Of a stretch of DNA of 64,000 nt, positions 37,743 to 45,486 are shown piece by piece. The translations under genes were made by a program, and so were the position numbers. This DNA is from Chaetoderma sp. LZ-2023a (Eukaryota; Mollusca; Caudofoveata; Chaetodermatida; Chaetodermatidae). The DNA lies in the NCBI GenBank assembly GCA_034401795.1, contig CM067370.1, forward strand, positions 54,052,880 to 54,116,879. Reading direction: 5' to 3'. Each line of letters begins with the position of its first letter. Position 1 is the stretch's first letter. The notes under the pieces are model-generated. The model made no database searches and was not told the DNA's origin. It saw nothing but the letters and a program-made list of their open reading frames with translations.

Positions 37743-37898
37743 ACACAGACGGCCGTTATGCATTCGACTATCACTGAAGACCTCCTCAAACACCACCATA
37801 CACCGGCGTCTAGTCTCTGCTGGATCTTCGCTGAGCGGTAGCTTATCGACTAATCCTCGGAAGTTAAGTGTCTTGACTAGGTCATACAGAGACGCCAT
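37719..37898 (-). CDS. Small unknown protein of the Polinton-like element
   Basis: About 59 residues from the ATG at 37898 (MASLYDLVKTLNFRGLVDKL). This start is preferred over a longer frame because it has TATATA at 37903 and a TTTAAGC motif at 37913-37919 just upstream, as other genes here do. The tail EEVFSDSRMHNGRLCRVR runs into the 48-bp repeat before the integrase. No family recognised; it may be the leader of the integrase transcript. Confidence 0.45.
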   Translation of the reverse strand: MASLYDLVKTLNFRGLVDKLPLSEDPAETRRRCMVVFEEVFSDSRMHNGRLCRVRPGCA

Positions 37899-37900
37899 CC

Positions 37901-38320
37901 TTATATAGTACGGCTTAAATGTTCGGCGGCCCAGATGGCCGCAAGTGCCATGGCAACATACGGTAGCCAAGGGCCTGCGACTCCGAAGAACGTACCTACT
38001 CCTGAGGCGATGGCTGGTATGGCTTCAGAAATCTTCTCCACACCCTGGAGAGCATTGTTGGCGATCTTGCGGACCGTCTCGCCCGCCTTCGTTGTGAACA
38101 GAGCGATCAGAGCCCCAACTGCTGCCAGCGGACCGATAGAACCTTTTACATAAGTGCGATAGATTCCTTTTGCTCTGTGTATTAGTTTGAGGGATTCAGG
38201 CTCATCACCCACGGTCTCCGCTACATCGTAGTCGTCTGCATCATAGTCCTCGACTGGATCTTCATAATCCTCCTCATCTATATCCTCGACTGGATCTTCA
38301 TAAGCCTCTGGTTCATACAT
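37901..38320 (-). CDS. Small membrane protein, acidic N-terminus
   Basis: A 139-residue frame. The first 45 residues are strongly acidic with repeated YEDPVED units (EAYEDPVEDIDEEDYEDPVE). After a basic joint (IHRAKGIYRTYVKG) come two or three hydrophobic segments, GPLAAVGALIALF and GVGTFFGVAGPWLPYVAMAL, so it should sit in a membrane or inside a particle as a small minor protein. It is divergent from the gene at 38357, with 36 bp between the two starts and a shared TTTAAA at the centre. No family named; repeated acid units can recruit basic partners, which is inference only. Confidence 0.6.
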   Translation of the reverse strand: MYEPEAYEDPVEDIDEEDYEDPVEDYDADDYDVAETVGDEPESLKLIHRAKGIYRTYVKGSIGPLAAVGALIALFTTKAGETVRKIANNALQGVEKISEAIPAIASGVGTFFGVAGPWLPYVAMALAAIWAAEHLSRTI

Positions 38321-38334
38321 ATCCGTATATAGTA

Positions 38335-38343
38335 GCTTTAAAC
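38335..38343. promoter_or_regulatory. Shared divergent start motif
   Basis: GCTTTAAAC lies midway between the divergent starts at 38320 and 38357, with TATATAG on its left and CTATAG on its right. It is one of about eleven such sites in this element, all within about 20 bp of a start codon. Confidence 0.55.
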
Positions 38344-38356
38344 TGTAGCCTATAGC

Positions 38357-38731
38357 ATGGCCTCCGCAATCTTGAATGCGGGCGTGTTTGCCTTAGCGAA
38401 CTGGGGACTCAGCTTCGCTGACGAGAAGGTGGCAGAGGTTGAGCGTGAGCGTCATAACCAGGCGATGGAGAAGCTGTCTATGGAGAAGTTTGAGTACAGC
38501 AAAGCACTCGAGCATATGCGCCAGAGGGGGGCACGCCGACGACAACTCCGAGCTCAGGCCAACCAGAGCGTCAAAGAGGCAGATGAGAGTCTCGATGAGT
38601 ACTACGAGGCCGTATCTGAGCCAACGCTCGACTATGAAGCATCGACAGGTCAGAAGACAGCAGAGCTTATAGTAGTAGTGGCAGCTGCAGCGGTGACGAC
38701 AGGGGTCGTGCTCTACGCATGCTCAAGCTGA
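38357..38731 (+). CDS. Small C-tail-anchored protein (MASAxLNAG family)
   Basis: A 124-residue frame: short hydrophobic N-terminus MASAILNAGVFALANWG, a charged helical middle of about 65 residues (EKVAEVERERHNQAMEKL and more, likely coiled coil), then an acidic stretch with YYEAVSE, and a C-terminal membrane segment LIVVVAAAAVTTGVVLYACS. From memory, uncharacterised coral and sea-anemone proteins share the opening MASAxLNAGxFAL and the same layout; I could not verify this here. The role is unknown; a particle or membrane component is plausible. Its 3' end overlaps the convergent gene by about 19 bp. Confidence 0.7.
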   Translation: MASAILNAGVFALANWGLSFADEKVAEVERERHNQAMEKLSMEKFEYSKALEHMRQRGARRRQLRAQANQSVKEADESLDEYYEAVSEPTLDYEASTGQKTAELIVVVAAAAVTTGVVLYACSS

Positions 38732-39666
38732 ATACCTGATGTGTTTGACACGCATACCTTAGCATAGCCAAAGTAAAGTACTGTCACACCTAATGAGCGA
38801 GTCCCAGCTATGAGGTTTCCGATGTTGAAGCTGAGCCGGTTGCCATGATTAGGTGGGATGTTCCTGCCACCGACGTGGTGACGGCCCTTGAGTGCTGACT
38901 CGAGGTCGTCGCTTCCACTGGTTAGTCGCAGAAGTGCGTATGACTTAGTTTTCTGTCTGTAGAGTTGGCAGTCAGCCAGCTCACGTACCTCACCAAGAAC
39001 ATTGGTCCCAGCAACCACAAGTTTGAAGTCGTCCAGCTTACCCACCTCCTGGATGATGACTCCCTTCTGAACCAGGACCGCAACAGCGACACAGTCCGAT
39101 GCACCACGATGCAATGTCAGCTCTACCTCTTGGTTAGCTGTGGCTTGGACCTGCTGGTGTTCTCGCTCCACATGCACGATCCGCTGTTTGGATCCCGTTT
39201 GCTTCAGTTCCTGGTCATTCTTGTCATGCCAGACATGAAGTCTTGGAGCATTCATCGACACATCTGCGAGATACTCAGTGTACACCCGGAGGAACAACCT
39301 ATCCTGCATGGCAGCTGGATTCACGTGTGTGTTCTCGAGGAGGGTGAAGAGTGGAACTGCCACAGCCTTCTCGACACCTACCAGTAGTTCGAATGCCGTG
39401 AACCCCTCACCCACAGCGTTGTACCCCTTTCCCTTCGCATAGAAGGTTGGGTCACGAGCCAGCGGACCTAGGACTCGGTACTCATCATTCACATAGGTGG
39501 TGTCCACGGTGCTGTTGCTCTGCACGATCTCCCACCTGTTCAGAACCTGCGGGAGCTCTACCGTCTGTTCCATTGTGCTCTGAAGCTTGAACTCGAGTGT
39601 CATGCTCTTGATCTCATGGATCTGTGCCGAGATTGCAAAGTCAATGTACTTCCCAGCAGCGGACAA
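38713..39666 (-). CDS. Candidate structural protein, about 317 residues
   Basis: The open part reads SAAGKYIDFAISAQIHEIKS, then TLEFKLQSTMEQTVELPQVL, LGPLARDPTFYAKG, FELLVGVEKAVAVPLF, RLHVWHDKNDQEL and, at the end, NRLSFNIGNLIAGTRSLGVT and LYFGYAKV. The alternation of short polar and hydrophobic strands suggests an all-beta fold; with its size this makes it one of the best candidates in the element for a capsid-type (jelly-roll) protein. That is inference from pattern, not a recognised match. No membrane segment. Related reading continues upstream of the first ATG in another form, so the true gene may be longer and the copy may be broken. Confidence 0.5.
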   Translation of the reverse strand: MSAAGKYIDFAISAQIHEIKSMTLEFKLQSTMEQTVELPQVLNRWEIVQSNSTVDTTYVNDEYRVLGPLARDPTFYAKGKGYNAVGEGFTAFELLVGVEKAVAVPLFTLLENTHVNPAAMQDRLFLRVYTEYLADVSMNAPRLHVWHDKNDQELKQTGSKQRIVHVEREHQQVQATANQEVELTLHRGASDCVAVAVLVQKGVIIQEVGKLDDFKLVVAGTNVLGEVRELADCQLYRQKTKSYALLRLTSGSDDLESALKGRHHVGGRNIPPNHGNRLSFNIGNLIAGTRSLGVTVLYFGYAKVCVSNTSGIQLEHA

Positions 39667-39822
39667 CGGGTTATCATCGTGTATACTGGGCCGAATGACC
39701 GTCAGGCAGTCCTTCCGGGGATCAGGTCAGTGCGATGCCGCAGGTTCAACGGCCCCATCTGGATGTTGCACATACTGCAGCATGTTTAAGGTCTGGGTAT
39801 ATAGAGGGGTTAAACGGCTGCC

Positions 39823-40275
39823 ATGTTTGGTAAAGTTCTCCAGCAGATTATCTTTGGGCAGCAGGCCAAGCCGGCACGACAGCCGCGACGTGCACTGTCC
39901 CACAGTGACAGGGTCCGAGGCCTGCTTTGTGACATCAACATTATCCATGAGCGAGTCAAGGTTACACCGCCGACGGATGCGGAGATACTGGCCGCCATAG
40001 AGGAAGGAGCACCAGCTCGTAGTACAAAAGAACTCCTGACTCGGATACTCTACCGGAAGTTTGACAGCACCCAGGGCAGGACACTCGACCTACCTGTGGG
40101 CCAAACCAACAGTCCTGTTATTCTAGCTCTCCAAAAGGCGAGGGTCGACCCCAAAGATCTACTAACGGTCGGGAAGTGGGCTGCCGTATTTAGCCTACAT
40201 AGCCAGGAAGAGCGAGAGATGCTATCCAGTCTGGGGCAAATAATTACCTCAGGGAGGAGGTCAGTGCCGCTGTAG
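39823..40275 (+). CDS. Unknown 150-residue protein of the Polinton-like element
   Basis: Starts MFGKVLQQIIFGQQAKPARQ, with a basic patch, then SHSDRVRGLLCDIN, PPTDAEILAAIEEGAPARST, and TKELLTRILYRKFD. It is soluble-looking and mostly helical. The start has TATATAG at 39799-39805 and GGTTAAAC at 39808-39815. No family recognised. The reading probably belongs with the repeat-bearing stretch that follows (to about 40760), so the gene may be larger and broken. Confidence 0.5.
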   Translation: MFGKVLQQIIFGQQAKPARQPRRALSHSDRVRGLLCDINIIHERVKVTPPTDAEILAAIEEGAPARSTKELLTRILYRKFDSTQGRTLDLPVGQTNSPVILALQKARVDPKDLLTVGKWAAVFSLHSQEEREMLSSLGQIITSGRRSVPL

Positions 40276-40493
40276 CGGAGAGCCATGACACCGGTCATGG
40301 AAAATGTACTCAAGAGGGGTTCACTGTTGGCAGCAAGGAGGCTGTTGAGCATATCTTCAATGAAAGAGGGCGTAGGAGATTGGACAAGAATCTGTCAGCA
40401 TTTCTGAAATTCCCAGATAACTACCAGATAACTACCAGGACTACCTCATCAAAACGGCTCGCAAGTACGATGCTCATCGCGCAGGCCTCCAGG

Positions 40494-40735
40494 CGTATGA
40501 CGACGTTCCTCAAGCTTATGACGAAGTTCCTCAGGCTTCTGGCGAAGTTTCTCAAGCTTCTGACGAAGTTCCTCCAGCTTCTGACGAAGTTCCGCAAGCT
40601 TCTGACGAAGTTCCGCAAGCTTCTGACGAAGTTCCGCAAGCTTCTGACGAAGTTCCGCAAGCTTATGACGAAGTTCCTCAAGCTTCTGACGAAGTTCCTC
40701 AAGCTTCTGACGAAGTTCCTCAAGCTTCTGATGAC
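40494..40735. repeat. 18-bp tandem repeat, about 13 copies
   Basis: Unit GACGAAGTTCCTCAAGCTTCT and variants with CCGCAA, period 18 bp. In one forward frame it gives an acidic hexapeptide repeat of the type ASDEVPQ; in the others it gives basic repeats. It lies inside the element, downstream of the 150-residue gene, and is followed by GTAGCGGACGAAGTAGCGGA. Confidence 0.9.
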
Positions 40736-40808
40736 GTAGCGGACGAAGTAGCGGAGACCGCGCAGCCTGAACGAAAAAGTTGCAGCGGAGACCGCCGCAG
40801 TCAGTCTG

Positions 40809-41471
40809 TCAGCGATGACGCGTAGAGCAGGCTAGTTTCCTGGCTGGATTCAGCTTGTAGGTGAAGGTCTGCGCCTTTTCCAGAGAGGGCTTGAAGTGTG
40901 ACAGCTCACCTGTCTCCTTGTTGCTGAAGATGAAGCGGTACAGCTCAGCTGCCCTCTGTACACCTGCGATAAAGCCCCCTTTGGGCTCCTTGACGGTTAG
41001 GCTGTCGTATATGGTCTCGAGCAGGGCATGTACACACTTGGAGCTGAAGTATAGCAACCGGGCATTGTGGCGGATGTCTGGTGAGATCTCGCGAGTGTAC
41101 TTCTGAAAGAGGATGAAGACAGTTATCTTTGTGTGCCGGATGCGCCTGGTGATGTTGCTGAGGTAGGTGACTGTCTTCTGGTCCATTGCAGGGTCATCGA
41201 TAACTAGAACAAGTGGTTCTGTCAGTCGGGCTGCCAGCAGCTTCTCCATCAGAGCTTGCAGGTTCTGCGTCTTGGTGATTGGACCATTGTACCATTGATC
41301 ATTACTGTCAACCGCCTCAGCAGCGGAGTCAGACACCAGAAGGATGTATTGAGAGTGTAGATGTTCGGCCAGGAGAGCCCGCAGCAAGATGTTTTTCCCG
41401 TGGCCTGACGGGGCAATGATCAGCACCACCTGGCCAGCATCGCCTGGCCTACTGTCGAATGGTACAGACAT
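40809..41471 (-). CDS. P-loop ATPase, A32/FtsK-type packaging candidate
   Basis: A 220-residue frame starting MSVPFDSRPGDAGQVVLII. A P-loop type region (IIAPSGHGKNILLRALLAEH) is followed after about 60 residues by a Walker B strand LVLVIDDPAMD, then ITVFILFQKYTREISPDIRH and YFSSKCVHALLETIYD. Size and order fit the genome-packaging ATPases of Polintons and related viruses, which pump DNA into the capsid. It is not typical in every detail of sequence, so family assignment rests on order and context. Its start lies inside the end of the upstream small gene (overlap about 23 bp), which suggests joint transcription. Confidence 0.75.
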   Translation of the reverse strand: MSVPFDSRPGDAGQVVLIIAPSGHGKNILLRALLAEHLHSQYILLVSDSAAEAVDSNDQWYNGPITKTQNLQALMEKLLAARLTEPLVLVIDDPAMDQKTVTYLSNITRRIRHTKITVFILFQKYTREISPDIRHNARLLYFSSKCVHALLETIYDSLTVKEPKGGFIAGVQRAAELYRFIFSNKETGELSHFKPSLEKAQTFTYKLNPARKLACSTRHR

Positions 41472-41727
41472 GTGCGCGAAGGATGGTTAACACTTGGTCG
41501 GCGGTAGCCTCGTCTATATCTGGGAGACTAAACGGAAGTACTTCCTGCACCAGCTTTTGCGCCTGCTGTGTGGGTAGCGTTGTACCTCCGGCGGATACGA
41601 AGGATGCGATGGAGGCGTCAAGCATGAAATCCCAGCAGCAGCCGAGAAGATAGCGTAGAGGGCCTGTGTCAGCACCCACAGTGTCTAGCACATCCAGTAT
41701 CTGTATGATACATGCACGGGAAGCCAT
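41449..41727 (-). CDS. Small unknown protein before the ATPase
   Basis: A 92-residue, mostly helical protein, MASRACIIQILDVLDTVGAD to AHVCTIRQ. GCTTAAAC at 41741-41748 lies about 15 bp ahead of the start. It overlaps the ATPase start and lies 5 bp from the end of the gene before it, so the three minus-strand genes look like one transcription unit. No family recognised. Confidence 0.55.
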   Translation of the reverse strand: MASRACIIQILDVLDTVGADTGPLRYLLGCCWDFMLDASIASFVSAGGTTLPTQQAQKLVQEVLPFSLPDIDEATADQVLTILRAHVCTIRQ

Positions 41728-41732
41728 GACTA

Positions 41733-42236
41733 TTATGTGAGCTTAAACGGCAAACCAAAGAACCCTGACTTCTTCACCTCTGGTAGCTGGAGGCTGTCGG
41801 TAGCACCTTTTTTGCCATCGACCGTGATATTGCTCAGGCCGATGGTGCCTACCCTGAGATTCTCTCCGTCTTGTTGGAAAAAGCTCCGGGGTTTCAGGAG
41901 ATCCTTAACTAGGTCTTGTGCATAGGACTCAGCCATAACCTTGATGGCACCAGCCTCGTCGACTCCGAGCATACCCCGCATCGTTGCCCTGTCTTTGATG
42001 CCCATCCCCTTGTATACAGTCTTGGCCTTGTTAATGGCCGATTGTCCTACCATATCAGTGTTCCCGACGAGATCTCGGGCTGGGATGGTACCTCGGATCT
42101 CCCGCGGGTCTCCCTTCTCATCGAAGTCTAGGAAGGAGATAGGGACAACAGTGTCCTCTGAACCGAGGCGTGCCTCGCCCAAGTGAGCAAGATCGCCTAG
42201 CTCTTTGCTTTCTATGTCTGTGAGTGACAGATTCAT
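41733..42236 (-). CDS. Unknown 167-residue protein
   Basis: Start taken at the ATG at 42236 (MNLSLTDIESKELGDLAHLG) and not at the longer upstream reading, because the preceding text would be poor protein and a palindromic TATATGC/GCATATA lies just upstream (42242-42265). The protein is soluble, with PISFLDFDEKGDPREIRGTI, then a helical middle and the tail EVKKSGFFGLPFKLT. No family recognised; in position it could be a minor structural protein next to the packaging ATPase. Confidence 0.55.
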   Translation of the reverse strand: MNLSLTDIESKELGDLAHLGEARLGSEDTVVPISFLDFDEKGDPREIRGTIPARDLVGNTDMVGQSAINKAKTVYKGMGIKDRATMRGMLGVDEAGAIKVMAESYAQDLVKDLLKPRSFFQQDGENLRVGTIGLSNITVDGKKGATDSLQLPEVKKSGFFGLPFKLT

Positions 42237-42270
42237 AGTGCTATATGCACGGCATATAGCACGGCACCCA

Positions 42271-42495
42271 CTAGTCATACCCCCAGTGAAATAGTTGGGC
42301 ATAGGAGGACCACGCAGTCGGCCAAGGGAATAGGTAGCAGTGCTCAGGGTACTGGCCCTCTCTGCAGGGGCACGCCTTGTGGGCGGTCCACCATTCCTGG
42401 GCATTGGCAATCCTCAGGCCGCATGCTCGACTATGGACTACACACCACCCTCCAGCCCGCCATGCCTCATATGCTGCAGGGGTCTCGTCATCCAT
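42271..42495 (-). CDS. Small Cys/Trp-rich protein
   Basis: A 74-residue frame, MDDETPAAYEAWRAGGWCVV, with CVVHSRACG, AHKACPCREG and HCYLFPWPTAW. Five cysteines, several histidines and seven tryptophans suggest a small zinc-binding or disulphide-bonded protein. The motif GGTTAAAC lies at 42513-42520, about 17 bp ahead of the start. Unknown family. Confidence 0.5.
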   Translation of the reverse strand: MDDETPAAYEAWRAGGWCVVHSRACGLRIANAQEWWTAHKACPCREGQYPEHCYLFPWPTAWSSYAQLFHWGYD

Positions 42496-42514
42496 CTCTC
42501 ACTATTCAGAAGGG

Positions 42515-42916
42515 TTAAACATAGGCGACGATGATCTCGGCCATTGCACTCGTTGCTAGCACTAGAACCGCGGCCTCCATTAGTGTAACACGTTCACCCA
42601 TGATTTTGGCGGTGGCAGTGTAGGCGGCACCACTGAGGGCGATCTTTGGGATGGGGTGAGTTATTCCGAGACAGTGGCCGGCCACCCTACTCACTACGGT
42701 AGCGAGGACAGCTGCAGTGGCGGCAGGAAGAACCTCATTTCCCCCTGTCATCTTCACCTCAGCCACATCTGCCGCCACGTTACTGGCGACATGGACTGCC
42801 AGAGGTTTAGCCTGTGTCAGTAACTTCTCTGTCTTGGTTCGCAGCAGGTTCTCTACCTTCTGAAGACTCATCTGGCTCTCGGGCAGTTGCTTCACGATCT
42901 GTACCGTTGACGGCAT
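42515..42916 (-). CDS. Small membrane protein
   Basis: A 133-residue frame, MPSTVQIVKQLPESQMSLQK, with a charged helical first 40 residues, then hydrophobic stretches AATAAVLATVVSRVAGHCLG and VTLMEAAVLVLATSAMAEII reaching the C-terminus. GGTTTAAAC at 42918-42926 touches the start codon. It is likely a membrane-embedded particle component; family unknown. Confidence 0.55.
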   Translation of the reverse strand: MPSTVQIVKQLPESQMSLQKVENLLRTKTEKLLTQAKPLAVHVASNVAADVAEVKMTGGNEVLPAATAAVLATVVSRVAGHCLGITHPIPKIALSGAAYTATAKIMGERVTLMEAAVLVLATSAMAEIIVAYV

Positions 42917-43034
42917 TGTTTAAACCATGAGTATACAATGCAGTTAAACGCCTGTGTTCCCTGTCGAGTGAGCTAATAAGATCTTCCCAGTCTGCATCTG
43001 CCAGGTGGCCGGGTTTGTACTCAGGAATATTCAT
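42807..43034 (-). CDS. Possible small protein overlapping its neighbour
   Basis: About 75 residues from the ATG at 43034: MNIPEYKPGHLADADWEDLI, then SSLDREHRRLTALYTHG, and a polar tail. It overlaps the start of the next minus-strand gene in another frame. It starts 23 bp from the divergent gene at 43058. The N-terminal half looks like real protein; the tail may be an overlap shadow. Confidence 0.35.
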   Translation of the reverse strand: MNIPEYKPGHLADADWEDLISSLDREHRRLTALYTHGLNNAVNGTDREATAREPDESSEGREPAANQDREVTDTG

Positions 43035-43057
43035 CTCTCTATTGAGGCATCTTAAAC

Positions 43058-43549
43058 ATGTCCGCACTATGCGAGAAGTACTATGAGATCTTCCAGAGGG
43101 AGCTGAAGGCCTACAAGAAGAAGACGCCAGATGAGCTCGCTCAGCTCTCTGGTGCTGAGCTGACAGAGGAACTGACAGCTGTGAAGCTCTATCTAGGATT
43201 TGGAAAGGGGCAGATCTGCTTCCTCGAATACCTTATCATGGGTGGGAGTATCGTCGAGCAGCTCCTGCGAACTAAAGGTTTCTACAAGGATCGGGAGTAT
43301 CTGTCAGATGTGTTCCAGCAGTTGCAGACCTCCATGGCCTCACCTAACTCAGAGCTGAACAAGGCTCTGCGACACTACAAGCTGGAAAAAGGATGCACTG
43401 CGGAACCCTCCAGCCCTTGGATGTGCATGTTGGCAGCGTGTATAGGGGCTGTAGGGCAGGCCAAGCTGGCTCAGTGTCTCACTGTGGTCCCAGCCGAGAC
43501 TGACGAGAGTCAGGATAGTCTTATAGCTGATTTGCTAGCGGCGGAGTAG
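43058..43549 (+). CDS. Unknown 163-residue protein
   Basis: MSALCEKYYEIFQRELKAYK, helical and charged in its first half, then LGFGKGQICFLEYLIMGG and LLRTKGFYKDREYLSDVFQQ, with PSSPWMCMLAACIGAVGQAK later. CTTAAAC is immediately before the ATG (43051-43057). It is divergent from the small gene at 43034 and convergent with the 429-residue gene, sharing about 15 bp at the 3' ends. No family recognised. Confidence 0.6.
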   Translation: MSALCEKYYEIFQRELKAYKKKTPDELAQLSGAELTEELTAVKLYLGFGKGQICFLEYLIMGGSIVEQLLRTKGFYKDREYLSDVFQQLQTSMASPNSELNKALRHYKLEKGCTAEPSSPWMCMLAACIGAVGQAKLAQCLTVVPAETDESQDSLIADLLAAE

Positions 43550-44824
43550 GCTGATCCCGAGCACCACGATAGTTAGGCCTGACACCACTCGTAGAGCTGC
43601 CACGGGAAGTGGTGTCGTGGCGACTGGCTGCAGTGGTGGGGTTGGCGCTGCCATGGGAAGCGCCATGTCGACTGGCTGCAGTGTCGGAATGACTGTATGG
43701 CCCCGTCTAGGTGTGTTGATATCCACGTTGAAACCGAAGTGGACACCGGGAGAACTCCCCTCGACTATCATGTTGTTATAGCCCCTGACTTGGAGATCCT
43801 CGATGTTCACGATCTTGTTGCTCGGAATCAACCGTAGGTGTGGTGAAAGAGCAAAGTCAAGTTTGCGATGGGCCTTCTGCAGCCCCTGCTGGCACTTAGC
43901 AATAAGACTGCTGGGATCTGCCACGATGATCATATCCTCAACGAGACTGATGAACATGGCCTGGACCTCTGCTCCGCTGACACCATCTATGGAATGACGC
44001 AGCTTGGTCTGTGCTGTAAGGAGGCAGTAGCACAGGGCTTCCAGGGACTGGTTGATCCGAACGATCCCTGCTGGTGTGAGGCCCGAGGTGGTGTGTGGGA
44101 CAAAGTACTTCCACGCATCTGGGGAGTCCTGCCTGATTCTGGTGATGTGCATATTCTGCACTATCGCTCCAGGATCGGAGTCTGGATCGAACGAGAATGT
44201 CGCTGTCTTCCGACGGCCTACTTGTCGGGGTGTTCGATAGGGGAATCCTGCGTAGTCACGTCCCGGGCCACCGTACATAACCCCTAGACCGTGGTTGTCG
44301 CCGCCATGCCACCGATAGTCTGGGTGGGCTCTGAACTCTCTCTGTAGTCTGCTGGCCGCTGAGACGCTATGACTGTTGAGCTGTGGATCGAAGTCGTTTG
44401 TATCAGGGAGGCTTGCACCCAGCTCATGGAGGATTCGTCGCACAGTGAAGTACACGTGGAATCTGAGACAGCTGGCGATGAGCGCAGCTTCAGGAGTACC
44501 AGAATAGGAGTGAAGCATGGTGGAACTTACTCCACAGCCTGCCGTGGCACACCACACGGCAAAGTTCAGCTGCTGATTCCAGTATGAGAGGCTTGGAGCA
44601 GCCATCCAAGTATGAGCTTGCTTCGCATCCCTGATGGTGATGGGGCGGTTCGTCAGTGGTCGTGGGTTGACGGAAAAGCTGATTCGGGCCCGTCCATCCA
44701 CTGTGATAGAGAAACGTGTTAGCTCTGGTATATCATCAAGAAGGCCTCTCAGGCCAGTCAAGAGTGTACCCAGGAGGGGCGGTTGGCTCCGGTTGACTGT
44801 CGTGAGGTCCCGTGGGAAGGCCAT
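43535..44824 (-). CDS. Candidate major structural protein, 429 residues
   Basis: The largest intact frame outside PolB. It starts MAFPRDLTTVNRSQPPLLGT. Landmarks: LNFAVWCATAGCGVSSTMLH near residue 95, ASCLRFHVYFTVRRILHELG near 120, DNHGLGVMYGGPG near 180, LTPAGIVRINQSLEALCYC near 255, MFISLVEDMIIVADPSSLI near 290, and RGYNNMIVEGSSPGVHFGF near 345. A proline-rich linker leads to a C-terminal membrane segment, LRVVSGLTIVVLGISLLRR. From memory, uncharacterised coral and anemone proteins share WCATTGCGVS, RFHVYYQTRRIL and GYNNEI in the same order. Function unknown; size and setting make a virion protein likely, but no capsid fold is shown. TTAAAGC lies about 14 bp before the start. Confidence 0.75.
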   Translation of the reverse strand: MAFPRDLTTVNRSQPPLLGTLLTGLRGLLDDIPELTRFSITVDGRARISFSVNPRPLTNRPITIRDAKQAHTWMAAPSLSYWNQQLNFAVWCATAGCGVSSTMLHSYSGTPEAALIASCLRFHVYFTVRRILHELGASLPDTNDFDPQLNSHSVSAASRLQREFRAHPDYRWHGGDNHGLGVMYGGPGRDYAGFPYRTPRQVGRRKTATFSFDPDSDPGAIVQNMHITRIRQDSPDAWKYFVPHTTSGLTPAGIVRINQSLEALCYCLLTAQTKLRHSIDGVSGAEVQAMFISLVEDMIIVADPSSLIAKCQQGLQKAHRKLDFALSPHLRLIPSNKIVNIEDLQVRGYNNMIVEGSSPGVHFGFNVDINTPRRGHTVIPTLQPVDMALPMAAPTPPLQPVATTPLPVAALRVVSGLTIVVLGISLLRR

Positions 44825-44857
44825 CTATACTGGTGTTCTTAAAGCTAACGCAGCACA

Positions 44858-45472
44858 TTATTTGTAGTCGCTCCAGAGACCGGCGAGGTGACCTCGCCGT
44901 AACATGTCGTTTTTTAACTCCTCCATATCAACCCGCCCGCTGGTGCGGTATTGCTGTCGCACTTTAGGTTTCTCAGTGCGGTACAGGGCTTGGACCTTCA
45001 ATATATGGCGGTACTCCTCATCGGTGACCTGGCCATCCTCGAGAGCTTTGCTGACAGACTCGTCGATAGTCCGTAGCATACTCTGTGCTAGTGTCACATA
45101 CTTAGCATGCTTCTCCAACCTCCTTGTGATCTGCCGCTGCCACACCCCCAAGCCCGTGGCCAAGACGGTGGTGGCTAGTGTCACGCCACCCAGAGCGATG
45201 GCGACGAGGGCACCCACCCCTGTAGCAAGAGTGGCCACAGCTGCCACACCAGCACTGGCTCCAATCACGCCCGCAGCAGTGGTTGTATGCGCGAGGACGT
45301 TGTAGGCTGTCTTATATCGACTGCGCGTTCTGCCGTACTTTTCTGCCTCATGGACGAGATTCTGCCTGATGGTATCTATCTGCTGGAGTCGCCAGCCGTG
45401 GATGGTACCGCCCTCGTCAGCAGTCAGGGAGGGGTATAGTTCTGGTTGCTTCCGCCACTCTGATTTTGCCAT
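44858..45472 (-). CDS. Membrane protein with ISDEEF-type helical tail
   Basis: A 204-residue frame, MAKSEWRKQPELYPSLTADE. After about 60 polar residues come two adjacent hydrophobic helices, TTTAAGVIGASAGVAAVATL and ALVAIALGGVTLATTVLATG, forming a hairpin. Then a helical domain, RRLEKHAKYVTLAQSMLRTI, DESVSKALEDGQVTDEEYRH, ILKVQALYRTEKPKVRQQYR. Coral and anemone uncharacterised proteins, as I recall, end with the same pattern (two glycine-rich helices, then KHxKxxxLAxxKxxxIxxLVSKAL and ISDEEFxxIL). Its role is unknown. TTTAAGC lies at 45485-45491, TATACT just before the ATG. Confidence 0.7.
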   Translation of the reverse strand: MAKSEWRKQPELYPSLTADEGGTIHGWRLQQIDTIRQNLVHEAEKYGRTRSRYKTAYNVLAHTTTAAGVIGASAGVAAVATLATGVGALVAIALGGVTLATTVLATGLGVWQRQITRRLEKHAKYVTLAQSMLRTIDESVSKALEDGQVTDEEYRHILKVQALYRTEKPKVRQQYRTSGRVDMEELKNDMLRRGHLAGLWSDYK

Positions 45473-45486
45473 AGTATACCTGGGGC

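Noticed and set aside
42237-42410. Longer start for the 167-residue gene
   Set aside because: The extra N-terminal text is arginine-rich and unlike the rest, and overlaps the neighbouring small gene; the ATG at 42236 has TATA-like sequence before it.
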